From the NCBI GenBank assembly GCA_029782025.1, contig JAKOVR010000219.1, positions 1 through 64,000 on the forward strand: DNA of 64,000 nt, given 5' to 3'. Positions 33,910-42,138 of the stretch are shown piece after piece. This DNA comes from Actinomycetes bacterium (GTDB lineage: Bacteria > Actinomycetota > Acidimicrobiia > Acidimicrobiales > Acidimicrobilacustridaceae). Numbering within the stretch: position 1 is the first letter of the stretch; each line of letters opens with the position of its first letter. The translations under genes were made by a program, and so were the position numbers. Below the pieces are notes generated by a model. It saw only the letters and a program-made list of their open reading frames with translations. It made no database searches and was not told the DNA's origin.

Positions 33910-35172
33910 GTGGCCCTGCGATCGCTCGAAGACGCGAGGGCGGAGGTGCTGGCGGCCTGCCCGCCCCGGCCGCCCGTCACCGTCGCCGTCGCCGACGCCC
34001 TCGGGCTTGTGCTGGCCGCCCCGGTGGTGGCCGCGGTCGACGTGCCCGCCTTCCCCAACACGGCGATGGACGGCTTCGCCGTGCGAGCGGTCGACACCGC
34101 CGGCGCCACCGAGGCCGGCCCGGTGTCGCTCCGCATCGCCGGCACGATCCGCGCCGGCCAGGCGCCCGATCCGCCCGTGGGTCCGGGCGAGGCCGTGCGC
34201 ATCATGACCGGCGCGCCGATGCCGCCGGGCGCCGACGCCGTGGTGATGGTCGAACGCACCGCGGTGGCGCCCGATGATCCGGACCATGTGCGCATCGCCG
34301 CCGTCGCCGCGCCCGGCGACCACGTGCGGGTGCCCGGCGACGACGTGGCCGGCGGGGCCGAGGTGTTCGCCGCCGGCGAGGTGCTCGGCCCTGGGCACCT
34401 CGGCGTCCTCGCCGCCGTCGGCGTCCCGTCGGTGCTGGTCGGCCCCCGGCTCCGGGTGGGCGTGTTCAGCACCGGCGACGAGCTCGTCCCCGCGGGTCAG
34501 CCGCTCGGTCCCGGTCAGATCCACGACTCGAACCGGGTGGCCCTCCTCTCGCTGGTGGCCCGCACCGGCGCCGTCCCCGTCGACCTCGGCCTCGTGCGCG
34601 ACGACGAGGACGCGATCGCCGCCGCCATCCTCGACGGCGCCGCCCGGTGCGACGCCCTGCTCACGAGCGGCGGGGTGAGCATGGGCGACTTCGACTACGT
34701 GAAGGTGGTGCTCGACCGCCTCGCCGAGATGACGTGGATGCAGATCGCCATCAGGCCGGCCAAGCCCTTCGCCTTCGGCGTGGTCGGCCGGGGCGGCGGC
34801 GCGACGGAGGCCGCCGGCGTGCCGGTGTTCGGCCTGCCCGGCAACCCGGTGTCGTCGATGGTGTCCTTCGAGCTGTTGGCCCGCCCGGCCCTGGCCCGGA
34901 TGGCCGGCGTCCCCGACGATCGGGTCGTGCCCCGACCCCGCCGAGCGGTGGCCGCCGAGCCGCTGCGGCGCCGGCCCGACGGCAAGGTCCACTACGTCCG
35001 CGTCCGCCTCGAGGCCGACCCGGACGACGGCCGGCTGCACGCCCGGTCGGCGGGCGGGCAGGGCTCCCACCAGCTCCTCGGGATGGCCCGGGCCGACGCC
35101 CTGGCCGTGCTGCCCGACGGCAACGGCGTCGGCGCCGGGGACCCGGTCGACGTGCTCCTGCTCCTGGATTGA
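33910..35172 (+). CDS. moeA: molybdopterin molybdenumtransferase
   Basis: This 420-residue MoeA inserts molybdate into adenylylated molybdopterin. Conserved motifs are PAFPNTAMDGFAVRA, EAVRIMTGAPMPPGADAVVMVE, VGVFSTGDELV, TSGGVSMGDFDYVK (the molybdopterin-binding MoCF domain) and FGLPGNPVSSMVSFELLARPAL. The GTG start follows galU closely and probably shares its transcript. It heads a molybdenum-cofactor group continued by moaA and moaC; moaB, moaD and moaE are not in the window. Confidence 0.95.
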   Translation: MALRSLEDARAEVLAACPPRPPVTVAVADALGLVLAAPVVAAVDVPAFPNTAMDGFAVRAVDTAGATEAGPVSLRIAGTIRAGQAPDPPVGPGEAVRIMTGAPMPPGADAVVMVERTAVAPDDPDHVRIAAVAAPGDHVRVPGDDVAGGAEVFAAGEVLGPGHLGVLAAVGVPSVLVGPRLRVGVFSTGDELVPAGQPLGPGQIHDSNRVALLSLVARTGAVPVDLGLVRDDEDAIAAAILDGAARCDALLTSGGVSMGDFDYVKVVLDRLAEMTWMQIAIRPAKPFAFGVVGRGGGATEAAGVPVFGLPGNPVSSMVSFELLARPALARMAGVPDDRVVPRPRRAVAAEPLRRRPDGKVHYVRVRLEADPDDGRLHARSAGGQGSHQLLGMARADALAVLPDGNGVGAGDPVDVLLLLD

Positions 35173-35225
35173 CGCGGCCCGGGCCCGATGGGCCGTTCGG
35201 CCCAGCTGTCGCTAGCCTGGCGCAG

Positions 35226-35768
35226 GTGGCCCCCGAACCCGTCTCCGGCGCAGTGGTGGTGCTCCGCCCCACCTCGGCGCAGCGCGTCGTCGGGGCGCTG
35301 AGTCGGGCCGCGTGCGCCACGCCGCTCCTCCTCGGGGCGTTGCTGGGCGGAGGGATGGTGGTCACGGCCCTGGCCGCCATGGTCATCGCCGGGTCGGTGG
35401 TGTTCGTGCTCGACCTGCTCGTGCGGCGCGACCAGGAGGTCCAGCTCGGCGTCGATCACCTCGTCGCCCGCGGCCGCACCTACCCGTGGTGGGCGATCGA
35501 CACCTTGGTGGTGCGTGAGCGCCGCGGCCGGCGCGACGTGCTCGTGGGCGCCTTCGGCCTGCCGCCGTTCCCCCTCGACGCGCCCTCCAGCAGTGTGGTG
35601 GCGCCGCGCCGCGAGTTCGACCGGGAGGTGGCCCTCCTGCTCTCGGTGTGGGAGCGCCTCCGGTCGCGGGAGCCGGGCGAGCCGGTCCCGGCCATCGATC
35701 TCACCGGCGACGCGACCGGCGATGCGGGGACGATCCCCGATGTGCCCACCGGCGAGCGGACCGAGTGA
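35226..35768 (+). CDS. hypothetical two-helix membrane protein
   Basis: This 180-residue protein has two adjacent membrane segments (ACATPLLLGALLGGGMVVTALAAMVIAGSVVFVLDLLV, residues ~30-66) and then a cytoplasmic part with PWWAIDTLVVRERRGRRDVLVGAFG, resembling PH-like (bPH) membrane proteins. The acidic C-terminus ends TGERTE. TAGCCT (35213-35218) ends 7 bases before GTG 35226, so it has its own, probably leaderless, promoter. Its position between moeA and moaA may be incidental. Confidence 0.6.
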   Translation: MAPEPVSGAVVVLRPTSAQRVVGALSRAACATPLLLGALLGGGMVVTALAAMVIAGSVVFVLDLLVRRDQEVQLGVDHLVARGRTYPWWAIDTLVVRERRGRRDVLVGAFGLPPFPLDAPSSSVVAPRREFDREVALLLSVWERLRSREPGEPVPAIDLTGDATGDAGTIPDVPTGERTE

Positions 35769-35770
35769 GC

Positions 35771-36781
35771 ATGCCGTCCTGGCCGCTCGACCTGGCCGAC
35801 GGGTTCGGTCGCGTCCACCGAGACCTCCGGATCTCCGTCACCGACCGCTGCAACCTGCGCTGCCGCTACTGCATGCCCGAGGAGGGGATGCCGTGGGTCC
35901 ACCGCGACGAGATCCTCACGTTCGAGGAGATCGAGCGCGTCGCCACCCTGTTCGTCCGTCGCTACGGGTTCACGGGGATCCGGCTCACCGGTGGTGAGCC
36001 CACCGTGCGTTCCCATCTGCCGTTGCTGGTCGGGAAGCTGGCCCGGCTCGGGGTCGACCTCGCCCTCACCACCAACGGCTCGACCTTGGCCACCACCGCC
36101 GGCGACCTCGCGGCGGCGGGACTGCGCCGGGTGAACGTGTCGATCGACTCGCTGCGACGCGACCGGTTCGCCGAGATCACCAAGCGCGACGTGCTCCCGC
36201 AGGTGCTCGCCGGCATCGACGCGGCGCGGGCCGCCGGGCTGGGCCCGGTCAAGGTCAACATGGTCGTGATGCGCGGCGTCAACGACGACGAGATTGTCGA
36301 CATGGCGGGCTTCGGCCGCGCCGCCGGGGTCGAGGTGCGCTTCATCGAGTACATGCCGCTCGACGCCCAGCACGCCTGGACAGGCGACGCCGTGGTCTCC
36401 CGGGCCGAGATCGTGGCGCGGGTCGCCGCCGCCTTCCCCCTCCTCGACGCGTCGGTGGCCGGGGAGGAGCACGACGCCGCCGAACCGGCGGAACGGTTCC
36501 GCTACGCCGACGGGCTCGGCGGGTTCGGCGTGATCGCCAGCGTCACGGAGGCGTTCTGCGACCGGTGCGATCGGGTCCGGCTCACGGCGGAGGGGAAGCT
36601 GCGGTCCTGCCTGTTCGCCCTCGAGGAGACCGACCTGCGTGGCCCGCTGCGGTCCGGTGCCTCCGACGACGACCTGGCCGCGCTGATCGAGGCGGCGGTG
36701 GCGGCGAAGTGGGCCGGCCACGCCATCGGCCAGCCGGTGTTCGTCCAGCCGACCCGCGGCATGAGCCAGATCGGCGGCTGA
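35771..36781 (+). CDS. moaA: GTP 3',8-cyclase
   Basis: This 336-residue radical SAM enzyme starts molybdopterin synthesis from GTP. Its N-terminal 4Fe-4S motif is CNLRCRYC in RISVTDRCNLRCRYCMPEEGM. The second cluster cysteines are in FCDRCDRVRLTAEGKLRSC, and GIRLTGGEPTVR is the SAM-binding GGE motif. The C-terminal GG needed for activity is present. ATG 35771 is used here; GTG 35765 overlaps the previous stop (GTGA) and is an equally plausible start. Confidence 0.96.
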   Translation: MPSWPLDLADGFGRVHRDLRISVTDRCNLRCRYCMPEEGMPWVHRDEILTFEEIERVATLFVRRYGFTGIRLTGGEPTVRSHLPLLVGKLARLGVDLALTTNGSTLATTAGDLAAAGLRRVNVSIDSLRRDRFAEITKRDVLPQVLAGIDAARAAGLGPVKVNMVVMRGVNDDEIVDMAGFGRAAGVEVRFIEYMPLDAQHAWTGDAVVSRAEIVARVAAAFPLLDASVAGEEHDAAEPAERFRYADGLGGFGVIASVTEAFCDRCDRVRLTAEGKLRSCLFALEETDLRGPLRSGASDDDLAALIEAAVAAKWAGHAIGQPVFVQPTRGMSQIGG

Positions 36782-36797
36782 TCTACACTCCGGCGCC

Positions 36798-37325
36798 ATG
36801 TCCGACCGCGGCCTCACCCACATCGATCCGCTGGGCCGGGCCCGCATGGTCGACGTCACTCCCAAGGAGCCCACGCACCGTCGGGCCGTGGCCCGGGGCC
36901 GGGTGTACATGCATCCCGACACCACGGCGCTCGTGGCCCGGGGCGCCATCGCCAAGGGCGACGTGCTGGCGGTGGCCCGGGTGGCGGGGATCCAGGCCGC
37001 CAAGCGCACGCCCGATCTGATCCCGCTGTGCCACCCGCTCCTGATCGGGTCGGTCCTGGTGAACTTCCGGATCGAGGACACCTTCATCGAGGTCGAGGCC
37101 CACGTCGACACGATCGACCGCACCGGGGTCGAGATGGAAGCGCTCACCGCCTGCTCGGTGGCCTGCCTCACCATCTACGACATGTGCAAGTCGGCCGACC
37201 GGTCCATGGTGATCGGCGATCTCACCCTGTGGGAGAAGACCGGGGGCCGCTCCGGGGCCTACCGCCGCGATCCCACCGAGGGGCTCGACCTCGGCGACGG
37301 GGCCGGTTCCACCTTCGGCCACTGA
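36798..37325 (+). CDS. moaC: cyclic pyranopterin monophosphate synthase
   Basis: This 175-residue MoaC acts directly after MoaA to form cyclic pyranopterin monophosphate. Motifs: RARMVDVTPKEPTHRRAVARGRV, KRTPDLIPLCHPLLIGSV, GVEMEALTACSVACLTIYDMCKS and the KTGGRSG loop. It lies 16 bases after moaA. A TACACT hexamer (36784-36789) in that short gap ends 8 bases before the ATG, so an internal leaderless promoter is possible in addition to readthrough. Confidence 0.96.
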   Translation: MSDRGLTHIDPLGRARMVDVTPKEPTHRRAVARGRVYMHPDTTALVARGAIAKGDVLAVARVAGIQAAKRTPDLIPLCHPLLIGSVLVNFRIEDTFIEVEAHVDTIDRTGVEMEALTACSVACLTIYDMCKSADRSMVIGDLTLWEKTGGRSGAYRRDPTEGLDLGDGAGSTFGH

Positions 37326-37344
37326 GGTTCGGGGTGGCGGGAAC

Positions 37345-37379
37345 GTTGCGTTTGTAGTAAAACCGTAACAGTACGCAAC
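37345..37379. promoter_or_regulatory. inverted repeat in the promoter region of the next gene
   Basis: GTTGCGT (37345-37351) and ACGCAAC (37373-37379) flank an AT-rich core. The right half reads GTAACAGTACGCAAC, which resembles tandem GTAAC-type sites of the actinobacterial response regulator MtrA. It lies ~120 bases before the next gene's GTG. Confidence 0.4.
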
Positions 37380-37495
37380 AGGACCAGACCACGGCCTCGA
37401 CGGCGGGAATCTCCGTTCCCGGCGGGGCCGACCATCCACCGCTCCCCGTGGTGGCATGACTACGGTCACGGAACAGCAAAGGTAGGCACCGGAGC

Positions 37496-37984
37496 GTGAG
37501 ATTCGTGCTGTTGTTGGCTGTCGCAGTCGGTTGGCTGGTGTACATCGTGATGTGGCTCCGTGACCGCACCGAGTCGCGGCGCAGCAACTCCATCCACTCG
37601 TTCTCCCGCCACCTGTCGGCCCTGGGCCACACCGCCCCGATCCGGTCGGTCGCCCCGTCGGCCACCGTGATCCCCCTCCGCCCCGGCCTCGCCCCCCGCT
37701 CCGCGCCCAACGCGCTGAGCCTGCGCCAGGCCCGCCGTCGCCGCCGCGACGTGCTCACCGGTCTGGCCGCCACCGCCGGCGGCTCGCTCCTGCTCGCCGT
37801 GCTCTTCGGCGGTGCGTTCACCGCCCTGTTCGTCCTCAGCACCGTCGGGCTCGTCGCCTACATCGCCCTGCTCGTGCGGGCCCAGCAGATCGGGACGGAG
37901 CGGCGGGCGAAGGTCCGGTACCTCCCCGGCGCCCGCCTGGCCGACTCGTCGTCGGTGGTCTACCTGGAGAGCTCGGCCAACTGA
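37496..37984 (+). CDS. hypothetical membrane protein
   Basis: This 162-residue protein starts with a membrane segment (FVLLLAVAVGWLVYIVMWL) and has a second long hydrophobic stretch (TGLAATAGGSLLLAVLFGGAFTALFVLSTVGLVAYIALLV), with a basic serine-rich loop between. The topology (N-terminal helix, ~60-residue loop, helical pair) recalls actinobacterial cell-division-associated membrane proteins, but I cannot name a family. The GTG has GGAG only about two bases upstream, a poor spacing, so the start is moderately certain. Confidence 0.6.
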   Translation: MRFVLLLAVAVGWLVYIVMWLRDRTESRRSNSIHSFSRHLSALGHTAPIRSVAPSATVIPLRPGLAPRSAPNALSLRQARRRRRDVLTGLAATAGGSLLLAVLFGGAFTALFVLSTVGLVAYIALLVRAQQIGTERRAKVRYLPGARLADSSSVVYLESSAN

Positions 37985-38001
37985 GGCCGGGCCCCTGACC
38001 G

Positions 38002-38652
38002 ATGGCAGACACGGCGAGCGAGGGCACCCGAGCCCAGCTAGCCGCCCACGTCGCCCCCATCCGCGCCTCCCTCGACGCCGCCCACGCGGCCCGGGAGGTG
38101 GCGTTGCCGGCCTGCCGGCGGGCCATCCGGGCGGCAGGCAGCTCCATCCGGGCGGTGCACCGCCTCGACTTCGCTGCCGCCGCGACGCTGGCCGACGAGT
38201 CCGAGTCCGCCATCCGGGAGGCCCAGCAGGCGCTCGCCGGGTTCCCCCAGGTGGCCTATGCCGGGTTCCTCAACGACGCCGAGAAGGAGATGGTCGAGGC
38301 TCGGGTCTGTGCCGCCCTCATCCGGGGGGAGGCGATCCCAGGGCCGGCCGAGCTCGCCGTCGAGCCCACGGCGTGGATGAAGGGCCTGGCCGAGGCGGCC
38401 AGCGAGCTCCGGCGTCACCTGCTCGATCGGCTCCGGGCCGGTGAGCTCGAGCGGGGCGAGCAGCTCCTCGCCGTGATGGACGACGTGTACGACGCCCTGG
38501 TGGTCGTCGACTACCCCGATGCCCTTACCGCCGGGCTCCGGCGCACCCTCGACGCCTTGCGGGCGGTGCTCGAGCGCACCCGGGGCGACGTCACCACCAC
38601 GGTGCTGCAGACCCGGCTCCAGCGATCGATCGACGCCGCCTCCGGCGCCTGA
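38002..38652 (+). CDS. translin-family protein
   Basis: This 216-residue all-helical protein has the translin/TRAX layout: early helices with ALPACRRAIRAAGSSIRAVHRLDF, a central helix with YAGFLNDAEKEMVEARVCAALIRGEAIP (the acidic residues that form the nuclease site in TRAX-like proteins lie here), then DDVYDALVVVDYPDALTAGLRRTLDALRAVLERTRGDVTTT. Translins form octameric shells that bind or cut RNA/ssDNA. Bacterial members are little studied. It starts 17 bases after the preceding gene. Confidence 0.65.
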   Translation: MADTASEGTRAQLAAHVAPIRASLDAAHAAREVALPACRRAIRAAGSSIRAVHRLDFAAAATLADESESAIREAQQALAGFPQVAYAGFLNDAEKEMVEARVCAALIRGEAIPGPAELAVEPTAWMKGLAEAASELRRHLLDRLRAGELERGEQLLAVMDDVYDALVVVDYPDALTAGLRRTLDALRAVLERTRGDVTTTVLQTRLQRSIDAASGA

Positions 38653-38670
38653 TCCCGGACGCCGCCGGGG

Positions 38671-39147
38671 TCACATCGCCATGAACTCCTGGACGATCCA
38701 GTAGTTCGTGCCGTCGAACACCACGCCCACACCGATGAAGTTGAAGGCGGGATCGACGATGTTGGCGTAGTGGCCGGGCGAGGCGAGGAGGGCGTCGTAG
38801 GCGGCCTGGAGCGAGCCGGCCCGGGCGACGTTCTCGCCGAGCTTGGTCCACGTGCCATACGGGTTGTTGTCCTGGAGGCGGGAGTGCGACAGGAAGCCGT
38901 CCTGGGCCATCTTGGCCGCCCAGCTCTCCGCCTTGAGCGTGAGTGCGACGTTCATCTGGAGGCTCCGGACGCCGACGCTGCTGCGGGTGCCGTTGGTCAT
39001 GTCGATGAACTGCTGCTCGCTCACGTTGCAGGCGGTGAGGGCCAGCACGACGGCGGCGGCGATGCCGACGAGCCCGAGGCGCCGGCGAGTCCGGCGAGTC
39101 GGGCGGACGGGGGAGGGGCTGGCGGCGGTGGTGGCGGTGGTGGTCAC
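38671..39147 (-). CDS. CAP-domain (SCP/PR1-like) lipoprotein
   Basis: This 158-residue protein has a signal sequence LGLVGIAAAVVLALTAC whose LTAC is a good lipobox, followed by a bacterial CAP domain: QFIDMTNGTRSSVGVRSLQMN, AESWAAKMAQDGFLSHS, LGENVARAGS, LASPGHYANIVDPAFNFIGVGV and IVQEFM. The conserved His and Glu of the CAP cavity are present. Proposed roles include lipid binding or protease-like activity at the surface. GTG 39147 is preceded by the inverted repeat at 39173. Confidence 0.85.
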   Translation of the reverse strand: MTTTATTAASPSPVRPTRRTRRRLGLVGIAAAVVLALTACNVSEQQFIDMTNGTRSSVGVRSLQMNVALTLKAESWAAKMAQDGFLSHSRLQDNNPYGTWTKLGENVARAGSLQAAYDALLASPGHYANIVDPAFNFIGVGVVFDGTNYWIVQEFMAM

Positions 39148-39172
39148 GGGGGAATGTTCGGCGCTCCGACGC

Positions 39173-39190
39173 GTAGGCCTTGAGACCTAC
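39173..39190. promoter_or_regulatory. inverted repeat shared with the 1.47-kb site
   Basis: In minus-strand sense this is GTAGGTCT-CA-AGGCCTAC, continuing CGC. The site at 1469 reads TAGGCCT-AA-AGGCCTACGC. Both stand 20-45 bases upstream of a leftward gene. This looks like a common operator or sigma-factor element. Confidence 0.55.
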
Positions 39191-41028
39191 GGCGGGTGAT
39201 AGCTGTCACGTCGCCGGATCGGTACCGCGGGGCGGCGGAACCGGATTCGGGCCGGTCGGGGCGCTCGGCTATCCTGCCCGAACCCTCTGGGGGTGTAGCT
39301 CAGCTGGCTAGAGCGCTTCGGTCGCATCGAAGAGGCCGTGGGTTCGAATCCCATCACCTCCACCATAAGGTCCTTAATCGAACCCCGACCATCGCAACGT
39401 GGTTCGGGGTTCTTCAGTTCTTCCTCCAGGTCGTCCGCGAAGCCGGCTTGGTGGAGAAGCGCGTAGGGCTGCTTGAGCCGGGCGTAGGTGACCCCTTCAG
39501 TGTCGACGTCGATCCGCTCGAAGAAGGCCTTGTTGTGCTGCTTGCGCCCTACGGGACCCGAGCGCCGGTAGGAGTCCTGCGGCCTGTTCAGGCATGCGAG
39601 GCTTTGTTCGAGCGTCTCGCTCGCGTGCCCGAGGTCGATCGTGGCTTGCTTCACGGAACGCTGAGCGTTGTGGATCTGTTGCTCGATCTTGCGCTGCTCG
39701 CGCGCATACAGGTCGGCGGCAAGGTGGCCACCTCGCAATGCGTCGATGAGTCGGTCTTGCTCAGCGAGAAGGTTCTTGGTGATGGCTTGCTGCCGTTCCA
39801 GCTCGAATGATGCAAAGCGGTGCCGATGATCGAAGGCCCGTGCCGCCAGGTGACGGAGCCTGTGCGTCTGTGCTTCGGACAGCGAGAGCACCCCGTAGTA
39901 CGCCTCGATGCCCTGTTCGACCAGTTCGACGGGCAGGTTCGGAAGGTCGCAGTCCGACCGCTTCTGTTGCTTTGCGAGGCAGTAGAAGTAGTCGTACTCG
40001 CCTCCGTGGCGCCCGCGTGATCGAGAGAAGCCGAGGCGACTGCCGCATCGTGCGCAGTGGACGGTTCCCTTGAGGTAGTGCTGGTGCTGTCGTTGACGCT
40101 CGCCGTTGCGTCGTACGTCGAGGATGGCCTGGACCAGATCGAAGGTTTCCCTGTCGATCAGGGCTTCATGTCGGCCTTGGATGATCTGACCTTGGTGGAT
40201 GACGACGCCGGTGTAGTACGGGTTGGTCAGGATCCGATGCAGGTAGCTCATGGTGACGGGGTTGCCGCCCTTCTTGTGGGTCTTGCGCGTCAGAAGCCCT
40301 TTGGTCTCCAGCTCCTCGGAGAGCTGGCGTACCGAGTAGCGGCCAGTGGCGTAGGACTCGAATGCCCACTGGATCGACGGTGCACGCTCCGGATCAAGCT
40401 TGACGGTGGCGACCTTCTTGCCGTCGACGTCTTCGTGCACGTTCAGGTAGCCGATCGGTGCTCTGCCGATCGTGCCGCCTCGCTTGGACTTCTCGCCCAT
40501 CTTCACTCGGACCTCATCGGCCAAGTTGGCTGAGTAGAACTCGGCGATGGTCGCCATCATGTTCTCAATGAGCTGACCGCCTGGGCTGTCGTCGATCCTC
40601 TCGTTGACCGAGATCAACGCGGAGTGGTGCGTGCGAAGTTGTTGGACGATGTTGACGTGGTCGTGCAGGTTGCGTGCGAGGCGGTCGATCTTCATCACGA
40701 TGACGTAGTCGATGTCCTCGTCTGCTTCGATGCGGGCAAGCATGCGCTGCAGCTCGGGTCGATTCGCTTTGCGGGCAGTCTCGCCCCGGTCGATGTACTC
40801 GTCGACGACGATGGCGTTGAGTTCGGCGGCGCTTCGGTAGCAGGCGTCCCGCTGGGCACTGATGGAGAAGCCGTCGAGGTCGATGTCGGTCTCGGCCTGC
40901 CGTGTCGTGGACACTCGAAGGTAAATGACGGCTCGCTTGAGGCCGTCCGCTGCACCGTCGAGTGGTGTCGCTCGTCGTGTGTAGCCGCGCTTGACCACCG
41001 TCGGGGTGGTCGAGGAGGTGTTGCTCAT
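39187..41028 (-). CDS. large serine recombinase (integrase) with read-through C-terminus
   Basis: This is a 613-residue frame. The catalytic domain is AVIYLRVSTTRQ (nucleophile Ser), GFSISAQRDAC, YIDRGETARKANRPELQRML and IDRLARN; then come a recombinase domain (APIGYLNV...), a zinc ribbon with CARCGSRLGF and CDLPNLP, and a coiled-coil stretch. The last ~60 residues (from MVEVMGFEPTASSMRP) are translated antisense from the tRNA gene and the chromosome beyond. The enzyme thus ends near EEELKNPEP in its own DNA and has borrowed a stop codon after integration. AAAGGA lies 8 bases before ATG 41028. Confidence 0.92.
   Translation of the reverse strand: MSNTSSTTPTVVKRGYTRRATPLDGAADGLKRAVIYLRVSTTRQAETDIDLDGFSISAQRDACYRSAAELNAIVVDEYIDRGETARKANRPELQRMLARIEADEDIDYVIVMKIDRLARNLHDHVNIVQQLRTHHSALISVNERIDDSPGGQLIENMMATIAEFYSANLADEVRVKMGEKSKRGGTIGRAPIGYLNVHEDVDGKKVATVKLDPERAPSIQWAFESYATGRYSVRQLSEELETKGLLTRKTHKKGGNPVTMSYLHRILTNPYYTGVVIHQGQIIQGRHEALIDRETFDLVQAILDVRRNGERQRQHQHYLKGTVHCARCGSRLGFSRSRGRHGGEYDYFYCLAKQQKRSDCDLPNLPVELVEQGIEAYYGVLSLSEAQTHRLRHLAARAFDHRHRFASFELERQQAITKNLLAEQDRLIDALRGGHLAADLYAREQRKIEQQIHNAQRSVKQATIDLGHASETLEQSLACLNRPQDSYRRSGPVGRKQHNKAFFERIDVDTEGVTYARLKQPYALLHQAGFADDLEEELKNPEPRCDGRGSIKDLMVEVMGFEPTASSMRPKRSSQLSYTPRGFGQDSRAPRPARIRFRRPAVPIRRRDSYHPP
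39270..39275 (+). promoter_or_regulatory. -10 box of the tRNA gene
   Basis: TATCCT ends 13 bases before the mature tRNA 5' end, the position expected for a tRNA promoter with a short leader. No convincing -35 box is seen. Confidence 0.5.
39289..39365 (+). tRNA. tRNA-Ala (anticodon CGC), integration site
   Basis: This is a complete 77-base cloverleaf with encoded CCA. Acceptor arms are GGGGGTG and CACCTCC, containing the G3:U70 pair that identifies alanine tRNA. The anticodon arm is CTTCG-GTCGCAT-CGAAG, anticodon CGC, which reads GCG. The T arm is GTGGG-TTCGAAT-CCCAT. The mobile element begins at or inside its 3' end, so the tRNA is kept intact by the element's copy of the 3' sequence. Confidence 0.95.
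39380..39412 (+). terminator. hairpin after the tRNA
   Basis: GAACCCCGACCA pairs with TGGTTCGGGGTTC (one bulge), followed by TTCAGTTCTTCC. It suits a terminator for the tRNA. It lies inside the 3' coding end of the oppositely oriented recombinase, so it came with the element. Confidence 0.65.
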
Positions 41029-41041
41029 CGCGTGGTTCCTT

Positions 41042-41683
41042 TCAGGCTGAGGCCAGGGGTGAGAGTTCTCGGTGGTAGAGGGCGTTGTCGCCGGCTTGGC
41101 GTATGGCGCGGATCGCCCAGTCACGTGGCGGACGGCTGCATCGCGGTTGTGGTGCGATGATCCCGGTCTGATTCAGGCGTGTGGTGATCGCGGCGAGGCT
41201 GACGTGGAACTGCTGTGCGAGAGTTGGCAAGTGCTGCGTGCCGCCGGTCCAAGCACGTTTGAGCCAGGGTCGAGGCATCAGGAGGCAGCCGGCGAAGTAG
41301 TCGCAGGTCCGTTCGATGAAGTCGTGGCGGTCGGCTTCGGGGATGCCGCGATACAGCGTGTCGACGAAGGGATGGTCGACGATGTGCTTGAGTTCGTGCG
41401 CGAGGCTGAAGCGTTGCCGAACGAGAGGTTCGGCTCCGTTGAGCACGATGATCCAGCGGCCGTTGACCCAGTGCGTCGCACCGGAGACTGGCCAGGGGCT
41501 CATGCGCTCGACGTGGACGCGAGGCAGCTCGGCGATGATCCGCTCGTGCACTGGTCCGCCAGTGGTCCCGGAGATTTCGAGCAGCTTGAGCGCTTGGCGT
41601 TCAGCTACCGATAGCGCTTCCTGGCGAGTCAGCGGTCGCAGAGGCACGATGTCGCGCAGTTGTGCGAGCGTGCAGCGACTCAT
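41042..41683 (-). CDS. ImmA/IrrE-family metallopeptidase
   Basis: This 213-residue protein has the zinc motif HELKH in RFSLAHELKHIVDHPF and a downstream acidic partner region ERTCDYFAGCLLMPRPWLKRAW, the ImmA/IrrE (M78) pattern. In mobile elements these peptidases cut the element's repressor to start excision and transfer. It overlaps the XRE regulator gene by 4 bases (41680-41683), which would be its substrate. Downstream lies the recombinase, 13 bases away, so regulator, peptidase and integrase form one operon. Confidence 0.88.
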   Translation of the reverse strand: MSRCTLAQLRDIVPLRPLTRQEALSVAERQALKLLEISGTTGGPVHERIIAELPRVHVERMSPWPVSGATHWVNGRWIIVLNGAEPLVRQRFSLAHELKHIVDHPFVDTLYRGIPEADRHDFIERTCDYFAGCLLMPRPWLKRAWTGGTQHLPTLAQQFHVSLAAITTRLNQTGIIAPQPRCSRPPRDWAIRAIRQAGDNALYHRELSPLASA

Positions 41684-42138
41684 GACGCCCTCCAGGGGTG
41701 GTCCTTCGCGTTGACCGCGTCCGCGCTTGGCCTGCTCGTCGACTTCTTCTCGCGAGGCTTGGGTGGGAACACCGGCTGATCGGCGGGGATGTCGTAGTAG
41801 TTGCGAAGCAGATCGAAGTAGCGCTCAAGGTCTGCGACGGCTTCCGGCGGAAGGTCGTGGTAGCGCGATCGCAAGTACGGCGTGAAGCTAGGAAGATCGC
41901 CGTTCGGGAGCTTGTAGCCAGCGAGGGCATAAAGATCGTTCAGGGGAGCATCGAGCACCTCAGCGATTCGCTGCAGGTACTTCGGTGACGGCGATTCGTA
42001 CTGCCCGGCTTCGAGCTTCCACCAGTAGGTGGCGTCGATGCCCGCCTGTTCGGCTGCAGTTCGCACATCGAGCTGACGCGACAGGCGTCGAGTCTTGATG
42101 TAGCGGGCAAGAGTCTGATTTCGGGTATCTGTAGTCAT
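41680..42138 (-). CDS. XRE-family repressor of the element
   Basis: This 152-residue protein has an N-terminal helix-turn-helix (TLARYIKTRRLSRQLDVRTAAEQAGIDATYWWKLEAGQYESPSPKYLQRIAEVLDAPLNDLYALAG), followed by a charged ~70-residue tail. Pairing with ImmA makes it the likely ImmR-type repressor controlling excision. It is preceded by an AT-rich promoter region. Confidence 0.88.
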   Translation of the reverse strand: MTTDTRNQTLARYIKTRRLSRQLDVRTAAEQAGIDATYWWKLEAGQYESPSPKYLQRIAEVLDAPLNDLYALAGYKLPNGDLPSFTPYLRSRYHDLPPEAVADLERYFDLLRNYYDIPADQPVFPPKPREKKSTSRPSADAVNAKDHPWRAS

